From NCBI RefSeq assembly GCF_003609835.1, contig NZ_AP017898.1, positions 1 through 64,000 on the forward strand: a stretch of DNA of 64,000 bases, given 5' to 3'. Positions 53,874 through 61,470 of the stretch are shown here, in pieces (position 1 is the first letter of the stretch; each line of letters opens with the position of its first letter). This DNA is from Sphingopyxis sp. FD7 (GTDB taxonomy: Bacteria > Pseudomonadota > Alphaproteobacteria > Sphingomonadales > Sphingomonadaceae). The notes beneath the pieces are model-generated. The model was not told the origin of the DNA and did not search any database. It was given only the letters and a program-made list of their open reading frames with translations. Position numbers and translations under genes: made by a program.

Positions 53874-55856
53874 TCAGTCGATGGTGACGGTGAAGGCGAT
53901 CGCCATCGCGCCGCCGGGGGCCAGCGTCGCCGTGCTCGCGGCGATGGCGCTCCCCGCGATCGAGGCGCCGAAGGGGTCGCTTTCGTCGCCGCCGCTGGCG
54001 TTGTCGTCCTCGGCCGTCGTCGCGGCGGCGCAGCTCGCGCCGCTGCGCAGCGAGGCGGGAACGAAGGTCGTGCCCGCGGGCAGCGCGTCGGCGATGGCGA
54101 TGCCGGTCGCGGTGCCGCTGCCGTTGTTGGTGACGAGGATGCAATAGCGCATTGTCGCGCCGGGAATGGCTTTCGGGTTGGTCGTCCCGTTCACCGGATC
54201 GCCGACGACGCTGCTCGTCTTGGCGATGGTGAGATTGGCGGTAGGGCGGCAGAAGAGGATGTCGTGGATCGCCATGCCCTGCTGCCCCGGATTGGCGGGG
54301 GCGAGGGCGTGGCTGCCATAGTCGATGACGATCGTGTCGACCGGCGCGGTGAAGGTGACGGTGATATTGCCGTTGCCGCTGGCGTCGGTCGACAGCACGT
54401 CGCCATAGGCGCTGTTGCCGATGACATAATTGGCGGTGCCGTTGGTCAGCACCGGCGTGACGGGCGCGCCATTATAGCTGCCGGTGACGGTGACGCGGTC
54501 GGCGAACTGGCCCGCGGCATAATCGACATCGAACAGGCGGAACTGCGCGCCGGGCACCGCGGTCGGCAGGCTGATCGTCGTGGCGACGCTGCCCGCCTGG
54601 CTGGTGAAATCGACGAGCTGGAAGATCGAAAATTGTGCAGGCGTCAATCCGCCGGTGACGACATTCTGCCGCGTCGGCGACTGGCCGCCATAGGTGGCGT
54701 TGGAAAGGAAGGCGCCGCCGCTGACCGCGATGCCGATGCTGGCGGTGCCGATCGCGGTGAGCGCCGGGCTGGCGCTCGTCGTGCCCGCGCTCCAGCCGAT
54801 CGCGTCCCAGTCGAGGGTCGTCGTGCCGACCGGACACACGAGCGTCGGCGGCGTGCCCGCGACGCGCGTGCCCGACACGGTGAAGCTCGCGCTGTCGCTG
54901 TCGTCCTCGCCCGCCGCGCCATTGCCCGGGACCGAATCGGGGTCGAAGGCCGAGGAGGCGCTGATCTCGGCGCTGTTGGTCACGCTCGCGCCCGCGCTCG
55001 CGGCGACGGTGCCACTGATCGTCAGCGTGCGCGTGACGCCGGGCGGCACGCTGCCGACGGTCCAGACGCCCGTGCTGCTGCTGTAGCTGCCGAACCCCGA
55101 CGCGGCGGTGAAGGTGAAGCCGGCCGGGAGCGTGTCCTGCACGGTGACGCCCGTTGCGGTCAGCGTCGAACCGCCTGCATTGGTGACGCTCAGCACATAG
55201 TCGATGCTGGCGCCCGATGCCGGGGCCGCATTGCTCACCGACTTGGTCAGCGACAGGTCGGCATAAGGCGAAAGCGGCACGGTGGTGAGAATGAGGTCGG
55301 CGCGCGTGAAGGCACCGCTGTCGCCGTTCAGCGAATCGCAGATGGAAAGCCGCCACGTCCCGGCCGATGCCTGGCCGTTGAACGCGGCGAGCGCGCTCTG
55401 CGGCGCGAAGGTCCGCTGATAGGGCGGGGCGGCGGCGGTCGAATCGGTCGCGTTGTGCGTCGTGATGCTCGCGGCGGCGCTATCGTCGAACAGGGTGTTG
55501 AGATTGTCCGCCGACGCGCCGACATTGGTGATGAGATCGACCACCGTGCCCGCGGGCGAGGTCAGCGTCGCGCGAATATCGCCCCGGTAGGTGTGCGTGA
55601 ACTGGACGCCGATATTGACGTCGCTCACCTGGGCATTCGCGGCGACCGTGAAGTTGCGCACCATCGGCGTGGCGCAGGGGGTCGCGCTTTCGCTGATCGC
55701 GCCGGTAGTGGTGTTGCTGTAGCTGGTGGTCGTCTGTGCGGTGACGGGATTGCTGGCGAGCGTCAACGCCAGCCAGACGAGCATGATACAGGCTCGCACA
55801 GACTGCAAACACTGGCCCCCACGCCAGCGGTATCGGCTCTGGTCCCGCCGCTGCAT
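53874..55856 (-). CDS. Secreted protein with P-domain and DUF11 repeats
   Basis: 660 residues. A hydrophobic signal (about 22-41, ...LALTLASNPVTAQ) leads to a proprotein-convertase P (homo B) domain at about 45-195 (VSDVNIGVQFTHTYRGDIRA, GTWRLSICDSLNGDSGAF). A DUF11 domain (about 200-310; LSLTKSVSNAAPASGASIDY, LPAGFTF), a middle beta-rich domain with paired cysteines, and a second DUF11 domain (about 560-655) follow. It is probably an extracellular adhesin- or shell-like protein. No sortase or PEP-CTERM tail is seen. Confidence 0.85.
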   Translation of the reverse strand: MQRRDQSRYRWRGGQCLQSVRACIMLVWLALTLASNPVTAQTTTSYSNTTTGAISESATPCATPMVRNFTVAANAQVSDVNIGVQFTHTYRGDIRATLTSPAGTVVDLITNVGASADNLNTLFDDSAAASITTHNATDSTAAAPPYQRTFAPQSALAAFNGQASAGTWRLSICDSLNGDSGAFTRADLILTTVPLSPYADLSLTKSVSNAAPASGASIDYVLSVTNAGGSTLTATGVTVQDTLPAGFTFTAASGFGSYSSSTGVWTVGSVPPGVTRTLTISGTVAASAGASVTNSAEISASSAFDPDSVPGNGAAGEDDSDSASFTVSGTRVAGTPPTLVCPVGTTTLDWDAIGWSAGTTSASPALTAIGTASIGIAVSGGAFLSNATYGGQSPTRQNVVTGGLTPAQFSIFQLVDFTSQAGSVATTISLPTAVPGAQFRLFDVDYAAGQFADRVTVTGSYNGAPVTPVLTNGTANYVIGNSAYGDVLSTDASGNGNITVTFTAPVDTIVIDYGSHALAPANPGQQGMAIHDILFCRPTANLTIAKTSSVVGDPVNGTTNPKAIPGATMRYCILVTNNGSGTATGIAIADALPAGTTFVPASLRSGASCAAATTAEDDNASGGDESDPFGASIAGSAIAASTATLAPGGAMAIAFTVTID

Positions 55857-56020
55857 GGCGGCCTTATGGCGGCGGGATAGCTAATATCGGGTTAAAATCG
55901 GGGGGTTAAGGGCAATTCTGTGCGGGGGCGGGACAGTTTGGGTGCCTGGGAGCGGGCGTGAAAGCGATGCCGTGAACGGCTGGAAGCGACCGGAACGGAT
56001 CATCGCCGTTTCGTCAATCC

Positions 56021-56150
56021 GTTCGCATCGAGCGAAGTCGAGATGCCCGTCGGGCCCGGCCTGGCGCCGATTGGTGTCTGGACTTCGACCAAAGGTCGAC
56101 GTTCATCCTGAGCGCCTGCAAGGCAGTCGAAGGGCTCGACACGAACGGAA
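56021..56150 (-). repeat. Dispersed repeat family E, copy 2 (rearranged)
   Basis: It starts GTTCGCATCGAGCGAAGTCG and ends CAGTCGAAGGGCTCGACACG plus AACGGAA, sharing its ends and the CCTGAGCGCCTGC block with copy 1 at 23210-23340 in opposite orientation. With repeat A copy 3 it fills the gene-free stretch 55857-56328. Confidence 0.75.
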
Positions 56151-56172
56151 AGAGGGGAAGGTCTGAAACCGG

Positions 56173-56300
56173 CCGATCGTTGCCGTACCCCGGCGAAAGC
56201 CGGGGTCCAGAGCGGGATGAGCCAACGCCTGCTCCTGGGCGCCCTGGACCCCGGCTTTCGCCGGGGTACAACAATAAGGCGAACGTCCACTCCCCACCCC
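56173..56300 (-). repeat. Dispersed repeat family A, copy 3
   Basis: The reverse complement of copy 1 (1844-1976), with the same two palindromes and nearly the same centre, about 54 kb away. It lies just downstream of rsmE. The stretch 55857-56020 before these repeats holds nothing I can recognise. Confidence 0.85.
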
Positions 56301-56328
56301 GAAGCGGGCGCGCCGTCCCGCGTTGACC

Positions 56329-57078
56329 TTACGCCCCGCCGGTCCAGTCCCCATGCTGCGCCATCCACAGGCTGACCGCTGCGATGGCGGCGGTTTCGGC
56401 GCGGAGGATGCGGGGGCCGAGCGACAGGCTTTGGACCGCGGGGTGCGCGGCCAGCAGCGTGCGCTCGCGGTCCGTGAAGCCGCCCTCGGGGCCGGTGAGG
56501 ATCGCGGCGGGGGCGGGGGCGGCGAGATGCGCGAGCGGCACGCCGCCCGCTTCATCGGCGAAGAGCAGCGCGCGCCCGGCGGGCCAGTCCTTCAGCAACT
56601 GCGGCAGCCTGACCGGGTCGGCGAGCGCAGGAAGGGCGGTGCGGCCGCATTGTTCGCACGCTTCGATGATCTGCGCCGCCAGCCTGTCCTGTTTGACGCG
56701 CTCGACGATCGTGCGTTCGGTCATTACTGGCTGGAGCCGCGCGACGCCCAGCTCGGTCGCCTTTTCGATGATCCAGTCGAGCCGCGCCTTCTTGACCGGC
56801 GCGAAGCAGAGCCAGAGGTCGGGCACCGCTTCGATCTCGCGCATGTGGCGGTCGATGCGCAGCGTGACCGAACGTTTGGCGGCCTCGGCGACGACCGCCA
56901 GCCACTCGCCGCTGCGGTTGTCGAACAGCCGCACCGGATCGCCCGGCCTCAGTCGCATCACGCCGAGCAGATAGTGGGCGGCGGCGCCGTCGATCACGGG
57001 CGCGCTGTCCGCGCCGAGCGGCCGGTCGACGAACAGGCGGGGGGTGCTGGCGGGCGGCCAGGCAGGAGTCGCGGGCAT
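56329..57078 (-). CDS. rsmE: 16S rRNA (uracil-1498-N3)-methyltransferase
   Basis: 249 residues of the SPOUT/RsmE family. An N-terminal PUA-like domain (RLFVDRPLG, HYLLGVMRLRPGDPVRLFD) is followed by the knotted methyltransferase domain with KKARLDWIIEKATELGV, ILTGPEGGFTDRE and LGPRILRAETAAIAA, which build the SAM pocket. It methylates U1498 in the decoding region of 16S rRNA. In many alphaproteobacteria rsmE lies near ubiA and gshA, which is also the case here. Confidence 0.95.
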   Translation of the reverse strand: MPATPAWPPASTPRLFVDRPLGADSAPVIDGAAAHYLLGVMRLRPGDPVRLFDNRSGEWLAVVAEAAKRSVTLRIDRHMREIEAVPDLWLCFAPVKKARLDWIIEKATELGVARLQPVMTERTIVERVKQDRLAAQIIEACEQCGRTALPALADPVRLPQLLKDWPAGRALLFADEAGGVPLAHLAAPAPAAILTGPEGGFTDRERTLLAAHPAVQSLSLGPRILRAETAAIAAVSLWMAQHGDWTGGA

Positions 57079-57280
57079 GGGCGCGCGATACCAGAGCAGG
57101 GCGATTTGTGCATCTTTTGCCGCCGCGCGCGGCGATCTGTCCCGATACGGGCCAGAAGCGCCGATTCGACCCGCCCCGCCGCCGCTCGATTAGCATTTTG
57201 GTAAGCAGTCACGCCCTAGGTGCGAGATTACCAGCGGCACATCGGTTGGGGAGTGCCGCGGGCCGAAGAGGGGTTAGACC

Positions 57281-59281
57281 ATGCGAGGGACCTGGATCGG
57301 CCGGCTGCGCGCCGGCGCCAAATCGCTCATAAGCGACCGGCGCGGCAACGCCTTCATGCTGACCGCCGCGGCGATCATCCCGGTGATCGGCTTTGTCGGG
57401 TCGGCGGTCGACATCGGCCGCGCCTATATGACGCAGCTGCGCCTGCAGCAGGCGTGCGACGCCGGCGTGCTCGCCGGGCGGCGCGCGATGGCGGGCGGCA
57501 GCTATGACGAAGCGGCAGAGGCCGAAGCGAACAAGATGTTCAACTTCAACTTCCCCGAAGCCAAATATGGCGCGTCGGGCATTCTCTTTTCGTCGCAGGC
57601 CGTCAATGCCTCCGACGTCGCGGGGCAGGCCTCGGCGGTGCTGCCGACCGAGCTGATGTTCATGTTCGGCAAGGACGAGTTCCGCCTGTCGGCCAATTGC
57701 ACGGCGAAGCTCGAAATATCGAACGTCGATGTGATGCTCGTGCTCGACGTGACGGGGTCGATGGCGCAAACCAATGCGGGCGACTCGGTCAACCGCATCA
57801 CCGCGCTCAAAGACGCGACGATGGACTTTTTCGACACGCTGACCAATGCCGATGTCGGCGACGGGCGGCTGCGCTTCGGCGTCGTGCCCTATAGCTCGAC
57901 CGCCAATGTCGGGCAGATCATTCTCGCGAAGAATCCGGCGTGGCTGGCCGACACGGTCACGCTACCCTCGCGTACGCCGATCTTCCGCGAGGAATATACC
58001 GAGACGGGAACCGAGACGAGCGACGACTATACCGACAGTCCGACGACATATTCGTCGACCTGGACCAATGACGGCACCGTATCGGCCAGCAACAGCGCGG
58101 CCTGCGCCGCACTGACGCCACCGGCCAACACCACACCGTCGCCCAGCGGATCGCCGGATTACAACCAGACGGGCCAATATGTCGACGGCGACACGCGCGT
58201 TACGACCTATGACACCGTTCAGACATATACGTTTCGCACCTATCGTTACGTCTGGTCCAGCAATCGCTGCCGCAGACAGTATCGCAACGGCTATTTCACG
58301 CGCACCTATACGACGACGGTGACCGAAACAAAGACCGATGTTTTCGACAACAAATATACCTATGAGGATCGGGTTTTCGATGTCAGCGGGGTGAAGGGCG
58401 GCTCGCCGATCGTCACCGACACCGGCGATTCGGGAGTCAGCATCAGCCACAACTGGGGCGGGTGCCTGATGGAGCGGGCCACGGTCGCTTTCGATTCCGA
58501 CGACACGGCGCCGTCGGACGCGCTCGACATGGATATCGACCTGGTGCCCGATGCCGACGCCGATACGCAATGGCGGATTCTGATTCCCGAGATCGCCTTT
58601 CCACGGGCGCGTCATCCCCAATATGCGCCGTCGAGCAGCGATCCGCTGACGGTCAATGTGTTCAACAGCGACGGCACGCGAAACATCACGTCGGATACCA
58701 GCTCGAACGGTCGCTGGCAGCGCTACTCCAGATATTGGGGCAGCGGCTGGGGCGTATGCCCGGCCGCCGCGATGAAGCTGACGACGATGACGGCTTCCGA
58801 CCGCGCGACCTTCAACACCTATGTCCAGTCGCTGCAACCGCTGGGCGGCACCTATCACGACGCCGGCATGGTCTGGGGCGCGCGGCTGCTGTCGCCGACC
58901 GGCCTGTTCGCCGACGAAAATGCGACGGCGCCGAACGATCGTCCGATCAGCCGCCATATCGTGTTCATGACCGACGGCGCGATGGCGCCGAATATGGGGA
59001 ACCTGACCTTTCAGGGTTATGAGTATTTGATGCACCGCGTTGGCGGGACGAGCGATACCGACCTGCGCGACCGCCACAACAACCGCTTCACGCAATTGTG
59101 CCGCGGCGCGCGTCAGCGCGGGATCACCATCTGGGTCGTCTCCTTCGGGGTCGGCAGCAACGACAGCCTGAACAGCTGCGCCTCGTCGGGACAGGCGTTC
59201 GAGGCCGACAATGCCGCCGAGCTCAACGAGCAGTTCCAGGCGATCGCGCGCCAGATTTCCAAGCTGAGGCTGGCGCAATGA
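57281..59281 (+). CDS. TadG-like pilus-assembly protein with vWA domain
   Basis: 666 residues. An N-terminal hydrophobic helix (FMLTAAAIIPVIGFVGSAVD at about 25-44) follows a basic segment with DRRGN, the TadE/TadG prepilin-like pattern. A von Willebrand A domain carries the MIDAS motif DVTGSMA near 156 and continues to a late segment DGAMAPNMG and ITIWVVSFGV. Between lies a long Thr/Tyr/Asp-rich insert (about 240-420). Tad systems use such proteins in pilus or adhesin assembly. Its stop overlaps the next TadE gene (ATGA). No tad ATPase or secretin gene is in the window. Confidence 0.88.
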   Translation: MRGTWIGRLRAGAKSLISDRRGNAFMLTAAAIIPVIGFVGSAVDIGRAYMTQLRLQQACDAGVLAGRRAMAGGSYDEAAEAEANKMFNFNFPEAKYGASGILFSSQAVNASDVAGQASAVLPTELMFMFGKDEFRLSANCTAKLEISNVDVMLVLDVTGSMAQTNAGDSVNRITALKDATMDFFDTLTNADVGDGRLRFGVVPYSSTANVGQIILAKNPAWLADTVTLPSRTPIFREEYTETGTETSDDYTDSPTTYSSTWTNDGTVSASNSAACAALTPPANTTPSPSGSPDYNQTGQYVDGDTRVTTYDTVQTYTFRTYRYVWSSNRCRRQYRNGYFTRTYTTTVTETKTDVFDNKYTYEDRVFDVSGVKGGSPIVTDTGDSGVSISHNWGGCLMERATVAFDSDDTAPSDALDMDIDLVPDADADTQWRILIPEIAFPRARHPQYAPSSSDPLTVNVFNSDGTRNITSDTSSNGRWQRYSRYWGSGWGVCPAAAMKLTTMTASDRATFNTYVQSLQPLGGTYHDAGMVWGARLLSPTGLFADENATAPNDRPISRHIVFMTDGAMAPNMGNLTFQGYEYLMHRVGGTSDTDLRDRHNNRFTQLCRGARQRGITIWVVSFGVGSNDSLNSCASSGQAFEADNAAELNEQFQAIARQISKLRLAQ

Positions 59282-59859
59282 CCCGCGTGAACCCCCTCTT
59301 CCGGCGCCTGGTGCGCCGCCTGCGGCAGAGCGAGCGCGGCACCGCCTTCATCGAGTTCGCCTTCACCGCGCCGGTGTTCCTGCTCGTCCTGCTCGGCATT
59401 TTCGATTATTGCTGGCAGATGTACGCGCAGCAGGTGTTGCAGGGGGTGGTGGCCAAGGCCGGGCGCGACGCGACGCTCGAAGGCTTCGCCGCCGACCAGA
59501 GCGCGCTCGACGCACGGGTCGAGGCGCAGGTGAAAAAGGTGTTCGCGAACGCCGCCGTGACCTTCAATCGTCGCGTTTTCGACGATTACAGCGACATCCG
59601 GCCGCTGCGCTGGGTCGATTCGAACGGCAATGGCATCCAGGATCCGTCGCCCGAGGATTGCTGGGAAGACGGCGGGCGTCAGGGCAATGGCGGCGCCGAC
59701 GACGTCGTCCAATATACGGTCTCGATGCGATTCGACCGCGTGCTGCCCGTGTGGCGAATGCTGGGGCAGCCGCAATATACGACGCTGAGTTCGACGACGC
59801 TGCTGCGCAACCAGCCCTTTGCCGCGGGCGGCGAGGTCGAGGCGGAGATATGCGGATGA
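59278..59859 (+). CDS. TadE-like pseudopilin
   Basis: 193 residues with the TadE pattern: a basic start, then ERGTAFIEFAFTAPVFLLVL, whose Glu fits the prepilin-type processing region and whose hydrophobic helix anchors it. The rest is an exported domain with NGNGIQDPSPEDCWE, a calcium-binding-like acidic loop. TadE proteins are minor pseudopilins of Flp/Tad machinery. ATG 59278 overlaps the TadG-like stop by four bases, so the two are translationally coupled. Confidence 0.9.
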   Translation: MTRVNPLFRRLVRRLRQSERGTAFIEFAFTAPVFLLVLLGIFDYCWQMYAQQVLQGVVAKAGRDATLEGFAADQSALDARVEAQVKKVFANAAVTFNRRVFDDYSDIRPLRWVDSNGNGIQDPSPEDCWEDGGRQGNGGADDVVQYTVSMRFDRVLPVWRMLGQPQYTTLSSTTLLRNQPFAAGGEVEAEICG

Positions 59860-60515
59860 CCGGCCCGTTTGCTTTCGGCCGCCGGGCGCGCCGCGCCGCG
59901 CGGCGGCTGGCGCGGAACGCGCGCGCCGCGGTGATGCTCGAAATGGCGTTCGCAATCCCCTTTCTGATCCTCGTCGGCTTTGGCGGGCTGGAAATCGCGA
60001 ATCTGACGCTGGCGCACACGCGCGTCAGCCAGCTGGGGCTCAACACCGCGGACAATGCCGCGCGTATCGCCGCGGGCAGCAACCTGACCCAGCCGCAGAT
60101 CCGCGAGGTCGACATCAATGAGGTATTCGCAGGCGCGGCGCGGCAGGTGGCGGGGATGGGGTTCGAGGACAACGGCCGCATCATCCTGTCGAGCCTTCAG
60201 CGCAACGACGACGGCGGGCAGACGATCAAGTGGCAGCGCTGTTTCGGCAATCTGGAGGTCGCCTCGGCCTATGGCGTCGAAGGAACCGGCGCGACCGGCA
60301 CCGACTTTCCCGGCATGGGCCCGGCGGGCCGCGAAGTGACGGCGGCGGCGGGCACCGCCATCATGTTCGTCGAAGTCACTTATGAATATCAACCGCTGCT
60401 GTTCGGCGCCTGGTTGGGGCCGCAGACCATTCGATCGACCGCCGCCTTCAACATCCGCGAAGCGCGCGACCTGTCGGGCGTAAAGCCGCCGGGCGATCCT
60501 GCCACCTGTGACTGA
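59856..60515 (+). CDS. Second TadE-like pseudopilin
   Basis: 219 residues: a long Arg-rich N-terminus, then AAVMLEMAFAIPFLILVGFG, the TadE hydrophobic helix with the conserved Glu. An exported domain follows (NLTLAHTRVSQLGLNTADNA, ...IMFVEVTYEYQPLL). I choose ATG 59856, which overlaps the first TadE stop (ATGA) and has GGAG eight bases upstream; ATG 59850 is the alternative. It completes a three-gene coupled unit with the vWA protein. Confidence 0.88.
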   Translation: MTGPFAFGRRARRAARRLARNARAAVMLEMAFAIPFLILVGFGGLEIANLTLAHTRVSQLGLNTADNAARIAAGSNLTQPQIREVDINEVFAGAARQVAGMGFEDNGRIILSSLQRNDDGGQTIKWQRCFGNLEVASAYGVEGTGATGTDFPGMGPAGREVTAAAGTAIMFVEVTYEYQPLLFGAWLGPQTIRSTAAFNIREARDLSGVKPPGDPATCD

Positions 60516-60561
60516 TCGGCCATTTATTCGCGCGCGCGCGCCTGCTATCGCGCGCGCAGCG

Positions 60562-61470
60562 ATGACTGCCACCCACCCACCCGACAGCCAGCTTCGCGGC
60601 CTCGTCGCATGGCTTCCCGCCGCGGCGCGGCCCTATGCGCTGCTCGCACGCTTCGACCGGCCGATCGGCTGGTGGCTGCTCTACTGGCCATGCGCGTTCG
60701 GCGTCGCGCTGGGCGGCGGCGCGGTCAGCCACTGGCCGCTGCTGCTCTGGCTGCTGCTCGGCGCGATCGCGATGCGCGGGGCGGGGTGCGTCTATAACGA
60801 CATCGTCGACCGCGATCTTGACGCGAAGATCGCGCGCACCGCGTCGCGCCCGGTGGCGAGCGGCGCGGTGTCGGTGCGGAACGCCGGGGTGTGGACGGTG
60901 CTGCTCGCGCTCGTCGGGTTGCTCGTGCTCGTCCAGCTGCCGCGCCCGGCGCAGATCGTCGCGCTGGCGAGCCTGATCCTCGTCGCCGCCTATCCCTTCA
61001 TGAAGCGCATCACCTGGTGGCCGCAGGCGTGGCTGGGGCTGGTGTTCAGCTGGGGGGCGCTCGTCGCCTGGGTCGCGGTGGGCGGGGCGCAGGGGATGGC
61101 GCTGCCCCTGCTCTATGCCGGCTGCATCGCATGGGTGATCGGATATGACACCATCTATGCGCTGCAGGACATCGAGGACGATATGCTCGTCGGCGTCAAA
61201 TCGAGCGCGCGCGCGATGGGCGGGCAGGTGAAGGCCGGGGTCGCGCTCTGCTATGCCGCGGCGCTTGGGCTCTGGGGCGGCGCGCTGTGCGCGGTGCGCC
61301 CCGACCCGCTCGTGCTGGTCGCGCTGGTTCCGGCGGCGGTGCAGCTGACGGGGCAGGTGGTGACGCTCGATGTGGCGAGCGGCGAGGATGCGCTGGCAAA
61401 GTTCCGCAGCAACCGCTTCGCCGGGCTGCTGGTGTTCGCGGCAATGCTGGTGGTGGGGACGGCGCCCTGA
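60562..61470 (+). CDS. ubiA: 4-hydroxybenzoate polyprenyltransferase
   Basis: 302 residues with about eight membrane helices. Both aspartate motifs that bind the prenyl diphosphate through magnesium are present: NDIVDRDLDAKIARTASRP near 90-108 and DIEDDMLVGVKSSA near 207-220. It attaches the polyprenyl chain to 4-hydroxybenzoate in ubiquinone synthesis at the inner membrane. Start ATG 60562 follows a CG-rich alternating run and has no strong ribosome-binding site. Its stop directly abuts that of smc on the other strand. Confidence 0.95.
   Translation: MTATHPPDSQLRGLVAWLPAAARPYALLARFDRPIGWWLLYWPCAFGVALGGGAVSHWPLLLWLLLGAIAMRGAGCVYNDIVDRDLDAKIARTASRPVASGAVSVRNAGVWTVLLALVGLLVLVQLPRPAQIVALASLILVAAYPFMKRITWWPQAWLGLVFSWGALVAWVAVGGAQGMALPLLYAGCIAWVIGYDTIYALQDIEDDMLVGVKSSARAMGGQVKAGVALCYAAALGLWGGALCAVRPDPLVLVALVPAAVQLTGQVVTLDVASGEDALAKFRSNRFAGLLVFAAMLVVGTAP

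Noticed and set aside
60530-60561. Alternating CG run before ubiA as a Z-DNA or regulatory element
   Set aside because: Short and imperfect; such runs are expected in DNA of this composition.
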